From positions 1 through 23,453 of the forward strand of contig DATCTM010000063.1 in NCBI GenBank assembly GCA_036567945.1: a DNA stretch of 23,453 nucleotides, written 5' to 3'. The translations under genes and the position numbers were made by a program. The stretch's first letter is position 1; the number at the start of each line of letters is the position of its first letter. Source of the stretch: BRH-c54 sp036567945. Lineage in GTDB: Bacteria > Bacteroidota > Bacteroidia > Flavobacteriales_E > Vicingaceae. The notes under the pieces were generated by a model. The model ran no database searches. It had not been told where the DNA came from and saw nothing but the letters and a program-made list of their open reading frames with translations. Below, in pieces: positions 10,328 through 17,273 of the stretch.

Positions 10328-11347
10328 ATGAATATTATTGAAATTCAAAAAAAATTTAACACTAAGGAAAAATGTATTGCATTTTTAGAAAAAAAGAAAT
10401 GGGGCGATAAGCCTATTTCTCCGTTTACGGGGAAAGAAAACGTTACCAAACGTAAAGGAACTATTTACTACCATTGTAACGACACTAATAAAGATTTTAC
10501 GGTACTTAAAGACACTATTTTTGAAGCGAGTAAATTAGAACTCCCTAAATGGTTTGTTTTAATTGGCTTAATGCTATCAGCTAAAAAAGGACTTTCTGCT
10601 TCTCAGATTGCCCGAACTATTGGAGTTACATACAAAACAGCATGGTACGCTTGTATGCGTGTTAGATGCTCTATGGTGGATGATATGGATTTACTTAACG
10701 GTATTGTAGAAATGGACGAAACCTATATAGGTGGGAAACCTAAAAAGAAATATGTAAAAGTATCTCCTAGTATTACTAATATGAGCGTAGTTACTGAAGA
10801 CAAAAAAAATATTACCAAAAGTAAAAATAAAGTGGCGGTTGTAGGTATTGTAGAAAGAAGCGGAAAAAAGAGAGTGGTTACAAAGGTTCTTGATAGCTTA
10901 ACATCAAGAGAAATGTTAGCCATGCTTAAAAAATATGTAGCTACCGATAAATCTATAATGATGACAGATGAATTTAGGTCTTATAAGGCGTTTGAAGACC
11001 ACTTACAACACCTAACAGTAAACCACAAAAAAGAGTACGTTAGAGAGGGTATAATACACACTAATACAATTGAGGGATATTGGAGTATTATAAAGAATGG
11101 AATTAGAGGACAGTACCATGCTTTAAGTAAAAAATACCTACCCTTTTATTTAGTTGAGTTTGCCTACAAGTACAATAACCGAAATAAGAAAAGCACTTTT
11201 AACCAAACTATTGATAACGCTATTATAGAGGATAAGTGTACGGTCAACTATAAACCGAAAAAGAATGTTAAGAGAATTGTATATAAACCGAAAGGAAAGG
11301 TGCTTAAAAAAGTAAAGAAAGAGGTTAGAAAAAATAAATTAATTTAA
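10328..11347 (+). CDS. IS1595-family (ISXO2-like) transposase, transposon 2
   Basis: A 339-residue homologue of the protein at 4764, with roughly 37 differences by eye, most of them conservative or in the C-terminal tail. All catalytic blocks are kept: EMDETYIGGK, MMTDEFRSYKAF, TNTIEGYWSIIKNGI and EFAYKYNNRNK. The N-terminal ribbon again has lost its paired cysteines. Silent differences are many, so the two copies have been apart for some time and are not a recent duplication. It is probably co-transcribed with the tRNA-like gene. Its last 4 bp overlap the convergent toxin gene. Confidence 0.93.
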   Translation: MNIIEIQKKFNTKEKCIAFLEKKKWGDKPISPFTGKENVTKRKGTIYYHCNDTNKDFTVLKDTIFEASKLELPKWFVLIGLMLSAKKGLSASQIARTIGVTYKTAWYACMRVRCSMVDDMDLLNGIVEMDETYIGGKPKKKYVKVSPSITNMSVVTEDKKNITKSKNKVAVVGIVERSGKKRVVTKVLDSLTSREMLAMLKKYVATDKSIMMTDEFRSYKAFEDHLQHLTVNHKKEYVREGIIHTNTIEGYWSIIKNGIRGQYHALSKKYLPFYLVEFAYKYNNRNKKSTFNQTIDNAIIEDKCTVNYKPKKNVKRIVYKPKGKVLKKVKKEVRKNKLI

Positions 11348-11802
11348 TCTAACATTCGTAGATATTTCATTTTTATCGTACTTGACTGTTTTAAACATTT
11401 AATTAGTTTATTGAATAAATTAGGTTTCATTTTCCCAAAAAAATGATAGTCAACCCCATCAACTCTATAAACATCTAGTAACATATTCATTTTATAGTCT
11501 TCAAGTTTATGACCATATATGTAAGTTTGAATAGGGAATTTTTTACGACATGTAGTAACAACTGTTTTGTTACATATTGCAAAACAATTTATTTTTATAT
11601 CTGACAACTCTATACATCCGTTTGATTTTGATTTATCTTCAGGAACTAATAATCCTCTAGTAGGTAGTGAAGCTAAGATTGTATCGTCACCTTTATTTCT
11701 TAAAACTAAAAAATATTTTGGCTTTGCACTTGATTGTCCATTTGGAAAATAAAAAGGGTCAAAATATATTATATTACCCTCTGAATATAAATCATTAACC
11801 AT
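11344..11802 (-). CDS. Putative PemK/MazF-like toxin partner of the Panacea protein
   Basis: The 152-residue product starts MVNDLYSEGNIIYFDPFYFP, followed by KPKYFLVLRNKGDDTILASLPT: a GxIIYFDP opening, a proline-led strand and a turn, as in PemK/MazF-type beta-barrel ribonucleases and related DUFs. The C-terminal half is basic (KLIKCLKQSSTIKMKYLRML) and may be an extra domain. It follows the Panacea gene by 8 bp in the same direction, the same order and almost the same size as the pair in transposon 1. RNase activity is inferred, not shown. The alternative is a generic Panacea-associated toxin of another fold. Confidence 0.6.
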   Translation of the reverse strand: MVNDLYSEGNIIYFDPFYFPNGQSSAKPKYFLVLRNKGDDTILASLPTRGLLVPEDKSKSNGCIELSDIKINCFAICNKTVVTTCRKKFPIQTYIYGHKLEDYKMNMLLDVYRVDGVDYHFFGKMKPNLFNKLIKCLKQSSTIKMKYLRMLD

Positions 11803-11810
11803 TGTCTTTT

Positions 11811-12380
11811 TTAATCTTCAACGAAGTCCATATATATTTGTTTCTTTCTCTCGTCATTACTGATTAAATCTGATAAATCTATCATGTAATCAGTATCTCC
11901 AATCACTTCGTTTTCGAGAAGTTCTAAAACACCATTTTCTTTTGCAACTCTATACCATAAAGAGCCTTTTCTATGAGTGTAAGAAACTAGTTCAGTAGAA
12001 TTCATTCCCCCAAATTTATCAACAACTTTTTCTAATAATTCAATATCATTTTTTGAAAATTCATCATCACAAAAATCAACCTTTGGAACGATATAAGTAT
12101 TATCATCCGACATACTTCTTTCTACATATTCTTTTAAAATAGTGGGAGAACTTGATAGTTCTATAAAAATATTTTTTGAAACTGGTCCAAATTTCCAAAC
12201 TTGATACTGTAAATTTAAAAAGGGAATACCACTTTTCTTAATAGACTGCTCATCTAATATGTAAAGCAGTTTTAACAATTTGGTTTTTGACAAGTCATCA
12301 ATTTTACTTGCTAAAAAAATTATAGTATTTCCGATTTTAGATATTTGTTCAGGAGAATATTGCTTGTGCAATTCATTCAT
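11811..12380 (-). CDS. Panacea (DUF4065/SocA-like) antitoxin, second copy
   Basis: The 189-residue product shows the Panacea pattern: GNTIIFLASKIDDLSKTKLL, then KLLYILDEQSIKKSG, then the VWKFGPVSKNIF turn in place of MPHGPVPS, and a C-terminal THRKGSLWYRVAKEN block. It is only distantly similar to the protein at 2429, so this is a separate acquisition and not a recent copy. It is first in a two-gene operon with its likely toxin. A perfect -7 box lies at 12444-12451, about 64 bp upstream. The start MNELHKQYSPEQ is the first in-frame ATG after the promoter. Confidence 0.85.
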   Translation of the reverse strand: MNELHKQYSPEQISKIGNTIIFLASKIDDLSKTKLLKLLYILDEQSIKKSGIPFLNLQYQVWKFGPVSKNIFIELSSSPTILKEYVERSMSDDNTYIVPKVDFCDDEFSKNDIELLEKVVDKFGGMNSTELVSYTHRKGSLWYRVAKENGVLELLENEVIGDTDYMIDLSDLISNDERKKQIYMDFVED

Positions 12381-12443
12381 AATTTCATCCTATTTAATTA
12401 AAAAACTTTTTTAAATAAAAATAGTTTACTTAATTATTTTTGT

Positions 12444-12451
12444 CAAAAGTA
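12444..12451 (-). promoter_or_regulatory. -7 box of the second Panacea operon
   Basis: The minus strand reads TACTTTTG (perfect TAnnTTTG). The leader to the ATG is about 60 nt, long enough for autoregulation by the toxin-antitoxin complex. Confidence 0.5.
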
Positions 12452-12541
12452 TTAATTTTTAAATTACCATCAATTAAATTAAATTAAAAACTTTCATTTA
12501 ACTGATGAAAAACTTTTCTTTACTGGTACGAACATTTTCTT

Positions 12542-12658
12542 TTAAATGTTACCTATTACTTCTATCACAAGTATTATACCTATTATAATAATTCCCAAAA
12601 TTAAGTAACCTTTAACTCTTTTAGAGAAGTTTTTATTATAATTATCATAATCTTTCAT
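12542..12658 (-). CDS. 38-residue single-helix membrane peptide
   Basis: It reads MKDYDNYNKNFSKRVKGYLI, then a hydrophobic stretch LGIIIIGIILVIEVIGNI to the end. The charged N-terminus with KR before the helix predicts an N-in membrane anchor. A related, broken copy lies at 6870-7001 in transposon 1; conservation of the protein pattern KNxxKRxKGYLIL between elements is the main evidence that it is a gene. It has the size of type I toxins or small transporter regulators, but there is no direct evidence for either. It lies upstream of the Panacea operon and below an 11-bp-phased repeat region. Confidence 0.55.
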   Translation of the reverse strand: MKDYDNYNKNFSKRVKGYLILGIIIIGIILVIEVIGNI

Positions 12659-12735
12659 AAACCCTATGTTAAACCTTAAAATAACCTTGTAAAAACCTTA
12701 GTTTAACCCTATGATTAACCTTATTAAGCCCAATG
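12659..12735. repeat. Degenerate 11-bp-phased AACC repeats
   Basis: CCT or CCC triplets recur every 11 bp (about seven times) in units like AACCTTAAAAT, AACCTTGTAAA, AACCTTAGTTT and AACCCTATGAT. The array is directly upstream of the 38-residue ORF on the minus strand. The period is the same as in the array at 6785-6880, though the unit sequence differs. Confidence 0.6.
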
Positions 12736-12780
12736 TTTACAGAATGTTTACGATTATTATACTTTTTAGTTTCTTTTACT

Positions 12781-12788
12781 TAACTTTG
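12781..12788 (+). promoter_or_regulatory. -7 box before right-end structured block, copy 2
   Basis: TAACTTTG, a perfect TAnnTTTG, is placed like the TAATTTTG box of copy 1 relative to the conserved GTCGTTTTTGGGCG. Confidence 0.45.
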
Positions 12789-12798
12789 CATTGTTGTA

Positions 12799-13000
12799 GG
12801 TCGTTTTTGGGCGTTTATTAAGGATGCCTTTCAGGACAACATCATTAACCCTATAATGCGTTCATTCCCTTTAAGGCTATAACGTGAGCCTATGGTTTTT
12901 ATTTCTTTTGTTATTTTAAAATAACCTAAAAAAGCAAAAGGTTTTGTCCTTTTGAAAGAAATAAAATCATCTTTTTTTGAAAATTCACTTTCAAAAAAAA
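12799..13000 (+). ncRNA. Conserved structured block at the right end, copy 2
   Basis: It has the same order of parts as 9059-9262: GTCGTTTTTGGGCGTTTAT at the start; hairpin 1 (AGGCT 12874-12878 with AGCCT 12887-12891); the palindrome GTTATTTTAAAATAAC (12910-12925); hairpin 2 (CAAAAGG 12935-12941 with CCTTTTG 12948-12954); and hairpin 3 (TTTTTTTGAAA 12972-12982 with TTTCAAAAAAA 12989-12999). In hairpin 2 a G-C pair of copy 1 is A-T here and two wobble pairs are restored to A-T or G-C, so the stem is kept while the sequence changes. Loops and spacers differ freely. Short ORFs inside are not shared between the copies. Confidence 0.6.
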
Positions 13001-13034
13001 CAAAATAAAGGAATTTTGAAGCTTAAATTAGGTT

Positions 13035-13060
13035 ATTCTGTATTTATAGGGATAGTCGCC
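13035..13060 (-). repeat. Right terminal inverted repeat of transposon 2
   Basis: It ends GGGATAGTCGCC against GTTACTTT. Compared with transposon 1 it has lost one T in the inner ATTTCTG part. Confidence 0.85.
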
Positions 13061-13068
13061 GTTACTTT
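13061..13068. repeat. Target-site duplication, right copy (GTTACTTT)
   Basis: Third exact copy of the 8-mer. Removing both elements would give a target ...aatta-GTTACTTT-cgctt... upstream of ssb. Confidence 0.85.
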
Positions 13069-13191
13069 CGCTTATTATCAATTGTAGTCGTTTGTAAATG
13101 ATTTTAATTATTGATTAACAATAACTTAGGTGTTTTTTTTTAAATTATGTTATTTTTTTGAATTAAAAACTATGTGGTTAATAAACTGTTT

Positions 13192-13212
13192 TAACATTTG
13201 TAACAAATGTTA
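13192..13212. promoter_or_regulatory. 21-bp palindrome, candidate Crp/Fnr-type operator
   Basis: TAACATTTGT, A, ACAAATGTTA: perfect 10-bp arms around one base. Its centre is 34 bp before a near-consensus -7 box (GAACTTTG, 13236-13243), where class II activators bind. The rest of 13069-13280 shows nothing else. Confidence 0.55.
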
Positions 13213-13280
13213 CTGTAGGTTTAAATATTCTTGTTGAACTTTGTATCATAAAAAAAATATAAACTTTTAAATTTATAACA

Positions 13281-13667
13281 ATGAGTTACTATTATACAAA
13301 AATTACTGATTATGGTTTTGATGAAGCCATAGAAAAAGTTACTGAAGAGCTACAAAAAGAAGGTTTTGGCGTGCTTACCGAAATTGATGTTACTGCTACT
13401 TTTAAGAAAAAAATAAATGTTGATTTCAGACCTTATCGAATTTTAGGTGCATGTAATCCTCATTTTGCTCATCAGGCGATACAATCTGAAGAAAAGATTG
13501 GTACCATGCTGCCCTGTAATGTAATTGTCCAGCAATTAGATAATGGAAAAGTAGAAGTATCAGCAGTTAACCCAATGGCTTCTATGATGGCTGTAAAAAA
13601 TAATTCGTTAGAAGATATTGCCTCGCAAGTAAGTAATAAACTAGAAAACGTAATAAAACAACTTTAA
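13281..13667 (+). CDS. DUF302 family protein
   Basis: The 128-residue protein matches the DUF302 pattern: an N-terminal FDEAIEKVTEELQKEGFGVL helix, then TATFKKKINVDFRPYRILGA, CNPHFAHQAI with a conserved cysteine, and IGTMLPCNVIVQQ with a second. The C-terminus AVNPMASMMAV is also typical of the family. It is cytoplasmic, without a signal. DUF302 proteins are often found near rhodaneses and redox or sulfur genes, and here two rhodaneses follow 12 and 3 bp apart, so the three form an operon. The biochemical role is not known; binding of a reactive sulfur or redox ligand by the cysteines is an inference. Confidence 0.88.
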   Translation: MSYYYTKITDYGFDEAIEKVTEELQKEGFGVLTEIDVTATFKKKINVDFRPYRILGACNPHFAHQAIQSEEKIGTMLPCNVIVQQLDNGKVEVSAVNPMASMMAVKNNSLEDIASQVSNKLENVIKQL

Positions 13668-13679
13668 AATCCAACTGCT

Positions 13680-13967
13680 ATGAACATCGAGCAATTAATT
13701 TCAGAAAATAAAGGTACCATTATAGACGTACGTACCCCTGAAGAATTTATGTCAGGAAATCCTGTAGGTTCTATCAATATTCCGCTACAAGAGGTAGTAA
13801 GCAGAATAGACGAAGTAAAAAGCTTACCTCAACCATTAATTTTATGTTGTGCCTCCGGTAACCGAAGTGGCATGGTAGAACAATTTTTATCTCAAAACGG
13901 TATTGAATGTTGTAATGCCGGTTCTTGGTTAGATGTAAATTATTATCAATCTAAAAACGTTAAATAA
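13680..13967 (+). CDS. Single-domain rhodanese-like sulfurtransferase
   Basis: The 95-residue protein is one rhodanese domain: IIDVRTPEEFMSGNPVGSIN, then IPLQEV, then the active loop CASGNRS with catalytic Cys57, and a C-terminal NAGSWLDV. Such proteins carry persulfide sulfur on the loop cysteine and pass it to acceptors such as thiols or cyanide. It lacks a signal peptide and should be cytoplasmic. An additional cysteine (Cys56) directly before the catalytic one and CC near residues 79-80 are unusual for so small a protein. It is the second gene of the DUF302 operon. Confidence 0.9.
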   Translation: MNIEQLISENKGTIIDVRTPEEFMSGNPVGSINIPLQEVVSRIDEVKSLPQPLILCCASGNRSGMVEQFLSQNGIECCNAGSWLDVNYYQSKNVK

Positions 13968-13970
13968 GTT

Positions 13971-14285
13971 ATGCTAAATACATTAAAACAGTTGTTGGGC
14001 TTCGGCCCGGCAACAGATTATGCTGATTTAATCAGGCAAAATGCCATTATTCTTGATGTAAGAACAAAAAATGAATTTAAATCGGGCAACATTAAAAAAT
14101 CTATCAACATTCCTGTAGATGTATTACATAATAACTTAAAGCACCTTAAAGATAAAAACAGACCCATTATTACTTGCTGTGCTTCCGGAGCAAGAAGTGC
14201 TATGGCAAAACGTATTTTAAAATCGCAAGGTTATACACAAGTTTATAATGGCGGTGGTTGGCACAGGTTGCAGTCTAAAATTTAA
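13971..14285 (+). CDS. Second single-domain rhodanese
   Basis: The 104-residue protein has an N-terminal helix MLNTLKQLLGFG, then ILDVRTKNEFKSGNIKKSIN, the active loop CASGARS (catalytic Cys70, again preceded by another Cys), and ends YNGGGWHRLQSKI. It starts 3 bp after the stop of the preceding rhodanese and is its paralogue, most similar in the DVRT and active-site blocks. A pair of rhodaneses in one operon suggests a sulfur relay or different acceptors. No terminator is obvious between it and the convergent miaA, 33 bp away. Confidence 0.9.
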   Translation: MLNTLKQLLGFGPATDYADLIRQNAIILDVRTKNEFKSGNIKKSINIPVDVLHNNLKHLKDKNRPIITCCASGARSAMAKRILKSQGYTQVYNGGGWHRLQSKI

Positions 14286-14318
14286 AGTCTCAATTAAGGA
14301 TTTTTTCTACACATAACC

Positions 14319-15233
14319 TTATAACCTACCCAGCACTTCATTCACTTTTTCATCTAGGCTTAAATTACCATCTATCCAATTAATTTTAAAGCCGTTTTTT
14401 TCCATTTTTCTATACCAAGTTGCTTGTCGTTTAGCAAACTGGTGTATGGCAATATTTAACTGATTGAATAGTTCTTCTTTACTTATTTCGTTCAATAAAT
14501 AAGCGGTTATCAATTTATATTCTAATCCGTAAAACTTAAGTTTTACTGTAGAAACTCCTGCTTTTATCAACCCTTCTACCTCTCCTATCATATCTTCATT
14601 TTCCAGACGTTGTTTTAAACGAGCGGTAATTCTTTCTCTTATAATTGGTCTTTCAAAATGAATTCCAAATAAATGGTAATTAAATATTGGGAAATCTTTT
14701 ATTAAAGCCTCATTTTCTTGCTGAAAAACAGCAATTTCAATAGCTTTAATTAATCGCTCTTTATCTTCTGTATCTGTGGTATTATGTAGTTGTTTGTATT
14801 TTTTAAGAATTTCCACCAATTCTTCATTGGTTTTTAATACTAATTCACTTTTAAGTTGAGTATTTTCAGGGATAGCCAGCATTCTATAACCTTTTAAAAC
14901 AGCTTCGAGATACAAGCCTGTTCCTCCGCATAAAATAGCTTGTTTATTTCTATTTTTTATATCCTCAAAAGCAGCTAAAAAATCCTTCTGAAACTCAAAC
15001 ACATTATACTCTTCTCCTGCATTTTTTATATCAATTAAATGATAAGGTATAGATTTTCCGTTTACTATGAAATCATTCAGATCCTTTCCTGAACCTATAT
15101 CCATACCTTTATAAACCTGACGAGAATCTGCACTAATAATTTCTCCATCAAGCTTTTCGGCTAAATGAGCTGCCAACTTAGTTTTTCCGGTAGCAGTAAT
15201 GCCTAATATCACAATAAGGTCGGTTTTATTCAT
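14319..15233 (-). CDS. miaA: tRNA dimethylallyltransferase (MiaA-type)
   Basis: The 304-residue enzyme adds a dimethylallyl group to N6 of A37 in tRNAs that read codons starting with U. Seen: a P-loop GITATGKT (residues 11-18), the substrate-binding ADSRQVYKGMDIGSGKD, GGTGLYLEAVLKG in the middle, and the C-terminal QFAKRQATWYRKMEK block that binds tRNA. The length is normal. The P-loop GITATGKT and GSGKD (family: GPTASGKT, GTAKP) differ somewhat from the housekeeping MiaA, as in the second MiaA paralogue common in Bacteroidota, so another copy may exist elsewhere. The start overlaps the end of the glycosyltransferase gene by 4 bp, indicating translational coupling. Confidence 0.9.
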   Translation of the reverse strand: MNKTDLIVILGITATGKTKLAAHLAEKLDGEIISADSRQVYKGMDIGSGKDLNDFIVNGKSIPYHLIDIKNAGEEYNVFEFQKDFLAAFEDIKNRNKQAILCGGTGLYLEAVLKGYRMLAIPENTQLKSELVLKTNEELVEILKKYKQLHNTTDTEDKERLIKAIEIAVFQQENEALIKDFPIFNYHLFGIHFERPIIRERITARLKQRLENEDMIGEVEGLIKAGVSTVKLKFYGLEYKLITAYLLNEISKEELFNQLNIAIHQFAKRQATWYRKMEKNGFKINWIDGNLSLDEKVNEVLGRL

Positions 15234-16429
15234 TTTTTTAATTGTAATGCTCTATATTTCAACAGCAAATCTTTCATCGATTGCTGTTCTTCTAAATTAA
15301 TAGTTCTTAAAAGTACATTGACAGCTTCATTTATTGGTTGATTTTGGTAAAAATTATCTCTACAAAAATGTAAAAATTTTAAGGTTTTAAAAGCATTAAA
15401 CCATTTAAAAAGTAATTCTTTAAAGCGTTTTGAATTGGTAGCATTCGCTCTAATTTTCTTTAAATTACTTTCAAAATCATTCTCTTTTAAAAATGCTGAT
15501 ATGCTCTTTGGTAAAGGAATTTCATCATCGGAAAAGAGTAATTCACTAGTATCAAAAAATATTTTCAACTCTTTAAAAGAATTAAAATTATAGGTAAATA
15601 AAGTTTCATCATTATTATTTGTCCATTGCTGCATGGCTCTTCCTGTCCCGAAAGGTACTCGCTCTGAAATTCTGGGAGAAGGAAAAACTATGGTAGTATT
15701 TATTTCTGTAAAGTTTCCCAATGGGATTACTTTTTGAAGAAAATAAAAATCCTCTCCGGCTTTCCGTTTGTTCATCCCACCTTGTTTATGATAAATAGCT
15801 GCTCTAACCGCCATGCTTGAGCCAACAGTATGAAAGGCATAAGGCAATCCAACATAATGCAGTGCTTCTTTGTAATAACGCAAATGAAGTTCATACTGGA
15901 TAATTCCATCATAAATTCGCTGCGGAAACTCATTTCCATCTATAGAATGCTCGTAATAAATGGAGCACCCCACACTCTTAGGGTGTCCATTAAAATGGAA
16001 TTCTATCGCTGAGAGGTAATTTTTAGCACACGTTGCATCTGCATCAAAGCAAACAATAATTCCATCTGTTTTGCCAATAGAGACCAATCTATTGTATGCC
16101 TCATCCATTCCTATTTTTCGAGCTAAGCCAACACCTGCATCTTTTTTTGGTAAATCAGTTGCTTCAATAAATGAAAAATGAATTTTATCTCGTTGATGAG
16201 TGGATAACCAAGCCAAAGCTTCATTTAAGCTATATTGATTTTGTTCTAAAACTTCTTTTGAGTCTGTTTCTGAAGAATTGATTACTGTAATTACCTCCAC
16301 ATTTGTTTGTGTCGGTTCACAATCGTAAAGACTTTGAAGACTTTTAACCAAATTGGGTTCGTTGTAGCAAGGTATTACAACTATTATTGTTGTTGATGGA
16401 TGAATAGGAATGTTATTGTGATGTTGCAC
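15230..16429 (-). CDS. Family 2-type glycosyltransferase
   Basis: The 399-residue protein opens with a GT-A nucleotide-binding fold: TTIIVVIPCYNEPNLVKSLQ, then VEVITVINSSETDS, and a DxD metal site in IIVCFDADATC (Asp129 and Asp131). Later AFHTVGSSMAVRAAIY, GGMNKRKAGEDFYFLQK (the acceptor/ED motif of GT2 enzymes) and PSPRISERVPFGTGRAM support the family. No membrane segment is evident, so it is a soluble or peripheral enzyme. The sugar and acceptor are unknown. It is coupled to miaA and lies 58 bp after the HisF-like gene; the cluster hints at surface polysaccharide work, but the link to miaA is probably only positional. Confidence 0.85.
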   Translation of the reverse strand: MQHHNNIPIHPSTTIIVVIPCYNEPNLVKSLQSLYDCEPTQTNVEVITVINSSETDSKEVLEQNQYSLNEALAWLSTHQRDKIHFSFIEATDLPKKDAGVGLARKIGMDEAYNRLVSIGKTDGIIVCFDADATCAKNYLSAIEFHFNGHPKSVGCSIYYEHSIDGNEFPQRIYDGIIQYELHLRYYKEALHYVGLPYAFHTVGSSMAVRAAIYHKQGGMNKRKAGEDFYFLQKVIPLGNFTEINTTIVFPSPRISERVPFGTGRAMQQWTNNNDETLFTYNFNSFKELKIFFDTSELLFSDDEIPLPKSISAFLKENDFESNLKKIRANATNSKRFKELLFKWFNAFKTLKFLHFCRDNFYQNQPINEAVNVLLRTINLEEQQSMKDLLLKYRALQLKK

Positions 16430-16487
16430 TTTTATTTATTTTCATCTGTTTATATTTATTTGTTATGGTTCATTATAAACCTCTAAC

Positions 16488-17273
16488 CTAAATATGCTGA
16501 TACACTTCTGCTACAAGCTTCTCTTGCGAGGGATAACTTATTAAAATTCCTTTTTGGGCTCCTTGGTAAACAAACATACTACTTGCTGCGACAGCACTTG
16601 CTCCATGTTGTACAGCTGTTAAAAAGTCTGACGCTTGTTTCGCTCCTCCACAAATAACTAAAGGTAATGAGCTTGCTTCTGATATTTTTGAAATTAATGA
16701 ATAATCATATCCTGAAAAAGTACCATCTAAATCAATAGAGTTGATAAATAACTCTCCTGCTCCACTTTCTTCTATTTGTTGTATAAATGCTAATAGTGGT
16801 GTTTTTACTTTTTTACTTCCGGAAACGGTATAAGCTTGTTGTTTGCCCAACCAATCTTTTTTTACATCTATAGAAGCAACAATACTCTGCGAACCAAAAA
16901 TGTTAGCTGCCTCAGTAATTAAATTCAAATTAGTTGAAAGTGCCGAGTTAATAACTACTTTTTCTATACCTAATTTAAAAAGTTTTTCTATTTGGGATAA
17001 AGAATTTATTCCTCCACCATAAGCAAAAGGCATAAAAGCTTCTTCAGCAATTTCTTCAATTTTTTTATAGTTGGGGGTTCTTTTTTCTTTAGTAGCAGTA
17101 ATGTCTAAAATTACAATTTCGTCAACTTCTTTTTCATTAAAAATTTTAACGGCATTAATTGGGTCACCAATATAATTAGGATTTTTAAAACGAATGGTTT
17201 TTACTAACTTTTCGTTTTGCAAGGTAAGTACCGGTATAACTCTAATTCTTCGCATTGGTTTATAGGTTAACAA
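16488..17273 (-). CDS. HisF-like cyclase-subunit paralogue (WbuZ type)
   Basis: The 261-residue TIM barrel has RVIPVLTLQNEKLVKTIRFK, then NPNYIGDPINAVKIFNEKEV, DEIVILDITATKEKR, PFAYGGGI, SIDVKK, DLDGTFSGYD and VICGGA. These are the marks of the HisF superfamily, but the first catalytic Asp (D11 of HisF, in CLDVxxG) is replaced in PVLTL while the second (SIDVK) is kept. This is the state of the WbuZ/HisF2 proteins of O-antigen clusters, which with a HisH paralogue are thought to feed ammonia to a surface-sugar amidotransferase. Its start overlaps the HisH-like gene by 14 bp; an internal ATG at 17255 (MRRIRVIP) is an equally good start. No other his gene is nearby. Confidence 0.85.
   Translation of the reverse strand: MLTYKPMRRIRVIPVLTLQNEKLVKTIRFKNPNYIGDPINAVKIFNEKEVDEIVILDITATKEKRTPNYKKIEEIAEEAFMPFAYGGGINSLSQIEKLFKLGIEKVVINSALSTNLNLITEAANIFGSQSIVASIDVKKDWLGKQQAYTVSGSKKVKTPLLAFIQQIEESGAGELFINSIDLDGTFSGYDYSLISKISEASSLPLVICGGAKQASDFLTAVQHGASAVAASSMFVYQGAQKGILISYPSQEKLVAEVYQHI

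Larger units (their letters stand above)
9331..13060 (+). mobile_element. Transposon 2: IS1595-type transposon with cargo
   Basis: It is bounded by matching TIRs and flanked by GTTACTTT on both sides. It contains a first cargo gene behind the left-end promoter, a 27-bp-phased motif array, a tRNA-like gene, an IS1595-type transposase, a Panacea module on the opposite strand, a 38-residue membrane peptide, 11-bp-phased repeats and the conserved structured right-end block. Its core plan is that of transposon 1 with different cargo. Its transposase is intact, so it may still be active. Confidence 0.85.

Noticed and set aside
4764..11347. The two transposase genes as two copies of one simple IS with ends next to the ORFs.
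   Set aside because: Similarity stops at the start and stop codons; no inverted repeats flank either gene closely. The true ends are the distant TIRs.
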